Shown here: one piece after another, positions 62,403 through 64,000 of the stretch
How positions within the stretch are numbered: the stretch's first letter is position 1
How the letters are laid out: each line of letters begins with the position of its first letter
Origin: Nostoc sp. 'Lobaria pulmonaria (5183) cyanobiont'
GTDB taxonomy: Bacteria > Cyanobacteriota > Cyanobacteriia > Cyanobacteriales > Nostocaceae
DNA length: 64,000 bases
Assembly: GCF_002949795.1 (NCBI RefSeq)
Contig: NZ_CP026692.1
Location: 803,501 to 867,500 of the forward strand
Direction of reading: 5' to 3'
Notes under the pieces: model-generated
Databases searched by the model: none
Seen by the model: only the letters and a program-made list of their open reading frames with translations
Told to the model about the DNA's origin: nothing
Translations under genes and position numbers: made by a program

Positions 62403-64000
62403 CTACTCCGGTAAACTCTCTAAAATCTCCCGTGCTACCTTAGACCAATATTCATCCTGATACTCAACATATATCTCCAACGCTGTCTGCAAATTAGCCC
62501 TAGCCTCTGCATAGTTTTCCTCTGCTTGTGCAAGCGTTCCTAAACAATAAAGCGTGAGAGCTTGCGAATAGCGATCGCCAAATTCGATTTTGATTTCCAG
62601 GGCTTGTTGATAATAATCCCGTGCCTGGTCGTATTCCCGCAACTTTTGGGCAACGATTCCCAAATTGTGGTAAGTGCTAGCACTCGCATAGCGATCGCCA
62701 AATTCGATTTCGATTTCCAGGGCTTGTTGATAATAATCCCGTGCCTGGTCGTATTCCCGCAACTCTTGGGCAACCCTTCCCAACTGGTGGTAAGTGCTAG
62801 CACTCGCATAGCGATCGCCAAATTCGATTTTGATTTCCAGGGCTTGTTGATAATAATCCCGTGCCTGGTCGTATTCCCGCAACTTTTGGGCAACGATTCC
62901 CAAATTGTGGTAAGTGCTAGCACTCGCATAGCGATCGCCAAATTCGATTTTGATTTCCAGGGCTTGTTGATAATAATCCCGTGCCTGGTCGTATTCCCGC
63001 AACTCTTGGGCAACCCTTCCCAAATTGTGGTAAGTGCTAGCACTCGCATAGCGATCGCCAAATTCGATTTTGATTTCCAGGGCTTGTTGATAATAATCCC
63101 GTGCCTGGTCGTATTCCCGCAACTCTTGGGCAACGCTTCCCAAATTGTGGTAAGTGCTAGCACTCGCATAGCGATCGCCAAATTCGATTTTGATTTCCAG
63201 GGCTTGTTGATAATAATCCCGTGCCTGGTCGTATTCCCGCAACTCTTGGGCAACCCTTCCCAAATTGTGGTAAGTGCTAGCACTCGCATAGCGATCGCCA
63301 AATTCGATTTTGATTTCCAGGGCTTGTTGATAATAATCCCGTGCCTGGTGGAACTGTCGCATATCCAGAGAGACATTACCTAAATAAAACAAGGAATTGG
63401 TGACAGCAGGACGATTTTTCTGCTTTTTGGCAATATCTAAAGCTTGTTGATGATAGCTGTTTGCACTTTCAAACTGTCGTTGCTGCTGATAGCTTTCACC
63501 TAACTGATTGATAACTTCGATTTGTAAGGAATAATCAGGGAATTTCTTGGTAATTTTCCCAGCTTTTTCTAAATATTCTCTAGCTTTGATTGGTTTGTGC
63601 TGGCTTAAATATGCTTTGCCCAATTCATTTAAAATATTACCGCAATTGCGGAGATGTTCTGGGCTAGGTATTTCTCCAGTTGGGTGATATTCCATCAACA
63701 GCCCATGTAATAAATCGATACGTTCTTGTTGTTCTGGTGTTGGTAAGCGTTCTATATTTATATCTGTATTCAGAGTATTGGCAATTGCCCTATCTCTAGT
63801 CAATTCTGTGGTTTTAAAGCGAAATAAACCTGATTTCCAAGCCCAAAAATCAGGTGCAAATTTTGCTAACCGCGAAATCGCATAATCTGGCAAGATAAAT
63901 AAAAGCGGATGAGGTACGGTTTTTCGATAAGAATCGCGGACGAAGTTTAAATCTTGTAAAACTGGTGGATAATCTCCAAAAACACCAATCGATTTTTCTA
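62403..64000 (-). CDS. TPR-repeat protein, C-terminal part (cut by window edge)
   Basis: The frame is open from the right edge of the window to a stop at 62403, at least 531 residues; a TTG at 63893 is not needed as a start. The visible N-terminal part (GVFGDYPPVLQDLNFVRDSYRK, FILPDYAISRLAKFAPDFWAWKSGLF) resembles the end of the P-loop/NTPase-like domain seen in cyanobacterial TPR proteins. About ten TPR units follow. Six of them are almost identical 40-residue repeats (EFGDRYASASTYHNLG..VAQ.LREYDQARDYYQQALEI). Such proteins act in protein-protein recognition, often in signalling or defence; the function of this one is unknown. Confidence 0.85.
   Translation of the reverse strand, partial: EKSIGVFGDYPPVLQDLNFVRDSYRKTVPHPLLFILPDYAISRLAKFAPDFWAWKSGLFRFKTTELTRDRAIANTLNTDINIERLPTPEQQERIDLLHGLLMEYHPTGEIPSPEHLRNCGNILNELGKAYLSQHKPIKAREYLEKAGKITKKFPDYSLQIEVINQLGESYQQQRQFESANSYHQQALDIAKKQKNRPAVTNSLFYLGNVSLDMRQFHQARDYYQQALEIKIEFGDRYASASTYHNLGRVAQELREYDQARDYYQQALEIKIEFGDRYASASTYHNLGSVAQELREYDQARDYYQQALEIKIEFGDRYASASTYHNLGRVAQELREYDQARDYYQQALEIKIEFGDRYASASTYHNLGIVAQKLREYDQARDYYQQALEIKIEFGDRYASASTYHQLGRVAQELREYDQARDYYQQALEIEIEFGDRYASASTYHNLGIVAQKLREYDQARDYYQQALEIKIEFGDRYSQALTLYCLGTLAQAEENYAEARANLQTALEIYVEYQDEYWSKVAREILESLPE
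62570..63350. repeat. 120-bp coding tandem repeat, six near-identical units plus diverged flanks
   Basis: Period 120 bp, with each unit carrying one HIP1-type GCGATCGCC. Units differ from each other by only a few bases, including synonymous positions, so homogenisation is recent. The repeat keeps all frames open over about 800 bp, giving long false frames on both strands. Confidence 0.95.

Noticed and set aside
62540-63383. Open frames of over 270 codons on both strands across the TPR repeats
   Set aside because: They mirror the 120-bp period of the real TPR gene and contain no recognisable fold. The minus-strand TPR frame explains the sequence.

Overview
The window comes from a filamentous, probably heterocyst-forming cyanobacterium of the Nostoc group. 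The evidence is the very high density of the HIP1 octamer GCGATCGC, heptanucleotide tandem repeats of the GGCATTG and GGAGTTA type between genes, small dispersed palindromic repeats inside and between genes, and many cyanobacterial families (DUF4079, DUF3616, DUF362, CSP41-like epimerase, NIL-ferredoxin, J-domain plus pentapeptide). No transposase, CRISPR array, rRNA or tRNA gene was recognised. The organism assignment is inference from style and gene content, not from a marker gene.

Layout. 1-6200: a Crp/Fnr regulator in an operon with a DUF2232 membrane protein (cut by the left edge), then a 1366-aa Hsp70-like ATPase protein. 6400-13450: surface polysaccharide genes (two sugar-phosphate transferases, gmd and fcl for GDP-L-fucose, a GT4 glycosyltransferase) with a sugar ABC permease and 5-formyl-THF cyclo-ligase among them. 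13700-19750: CSP41-like epimerase, SMP-30/gluconolactonase, a 21-bp minisatellite, pgsA, aspA and a DUF362 protein. 20800-28000: a small membrane protein, ppa, panD followed by a metallo-beta-lactamase-fold protein that has lost its metal-binding motif, an HtrA protease, a PBP4-type D,D-carboxypeptidase and a LOG-family protein. 28600-37200: an OlsB-like acyltransferase, tandemly duplicated GT39 membrane glycosyltransferases, DUF4079, a decayed histidine kinase, GNAT and a methyltransferase.

37300-43040 is a four-gene minus-strand signalling cluster: CHASE3 histidine kinase, single-domain response regulator, receiver plus HisKA_2 kinase, and receiver-PAS-PAS-GGDEF-EAL. It reads as a phosphorelay feeding cyclic-di-GMP metabolism. 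43700-46940 holds hypothetical, DUF72, J-domain/pentapeptide and zinc-ribbon membrane genes. 47370-48680 is the most interesting part: a type I DAHP synthase gene preceded by two tandem short ORFs packed with Tyr, Phe and Trp codons, each followed by an intrinsic terminator. This looks like a double ribosome-mediated transcription attenuator controlling entry into aromatic amino acid synthesis. 49000-60600 carries a sterol-desaturase-family hydroxylase, NIL-ferredoxin, DUF3616, CHAD, a B12-binding radical SAM protein, an aldo/keto reductase and an ABC exporter. 60600-64000 is an accessory patch with a RelE-type toxin-antitoxin pair, two more antitoxin-like genes, HIP1-rich repeats and the 3' part of a TPR gene whose 120-bp repeats are almost identical in DNA.

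A second theme is repeat ecology. There are two copies of a 177-bp MITE-like element in opposite orientation (one supplies a stop codon to a response regulator), a second small element family near 45.2 and 47.2 kb, a 199-bp element bounded by perfect 19-bp inverted repeats, several small dispersed repeat clusters, and repeat sequence carried within coding frames.
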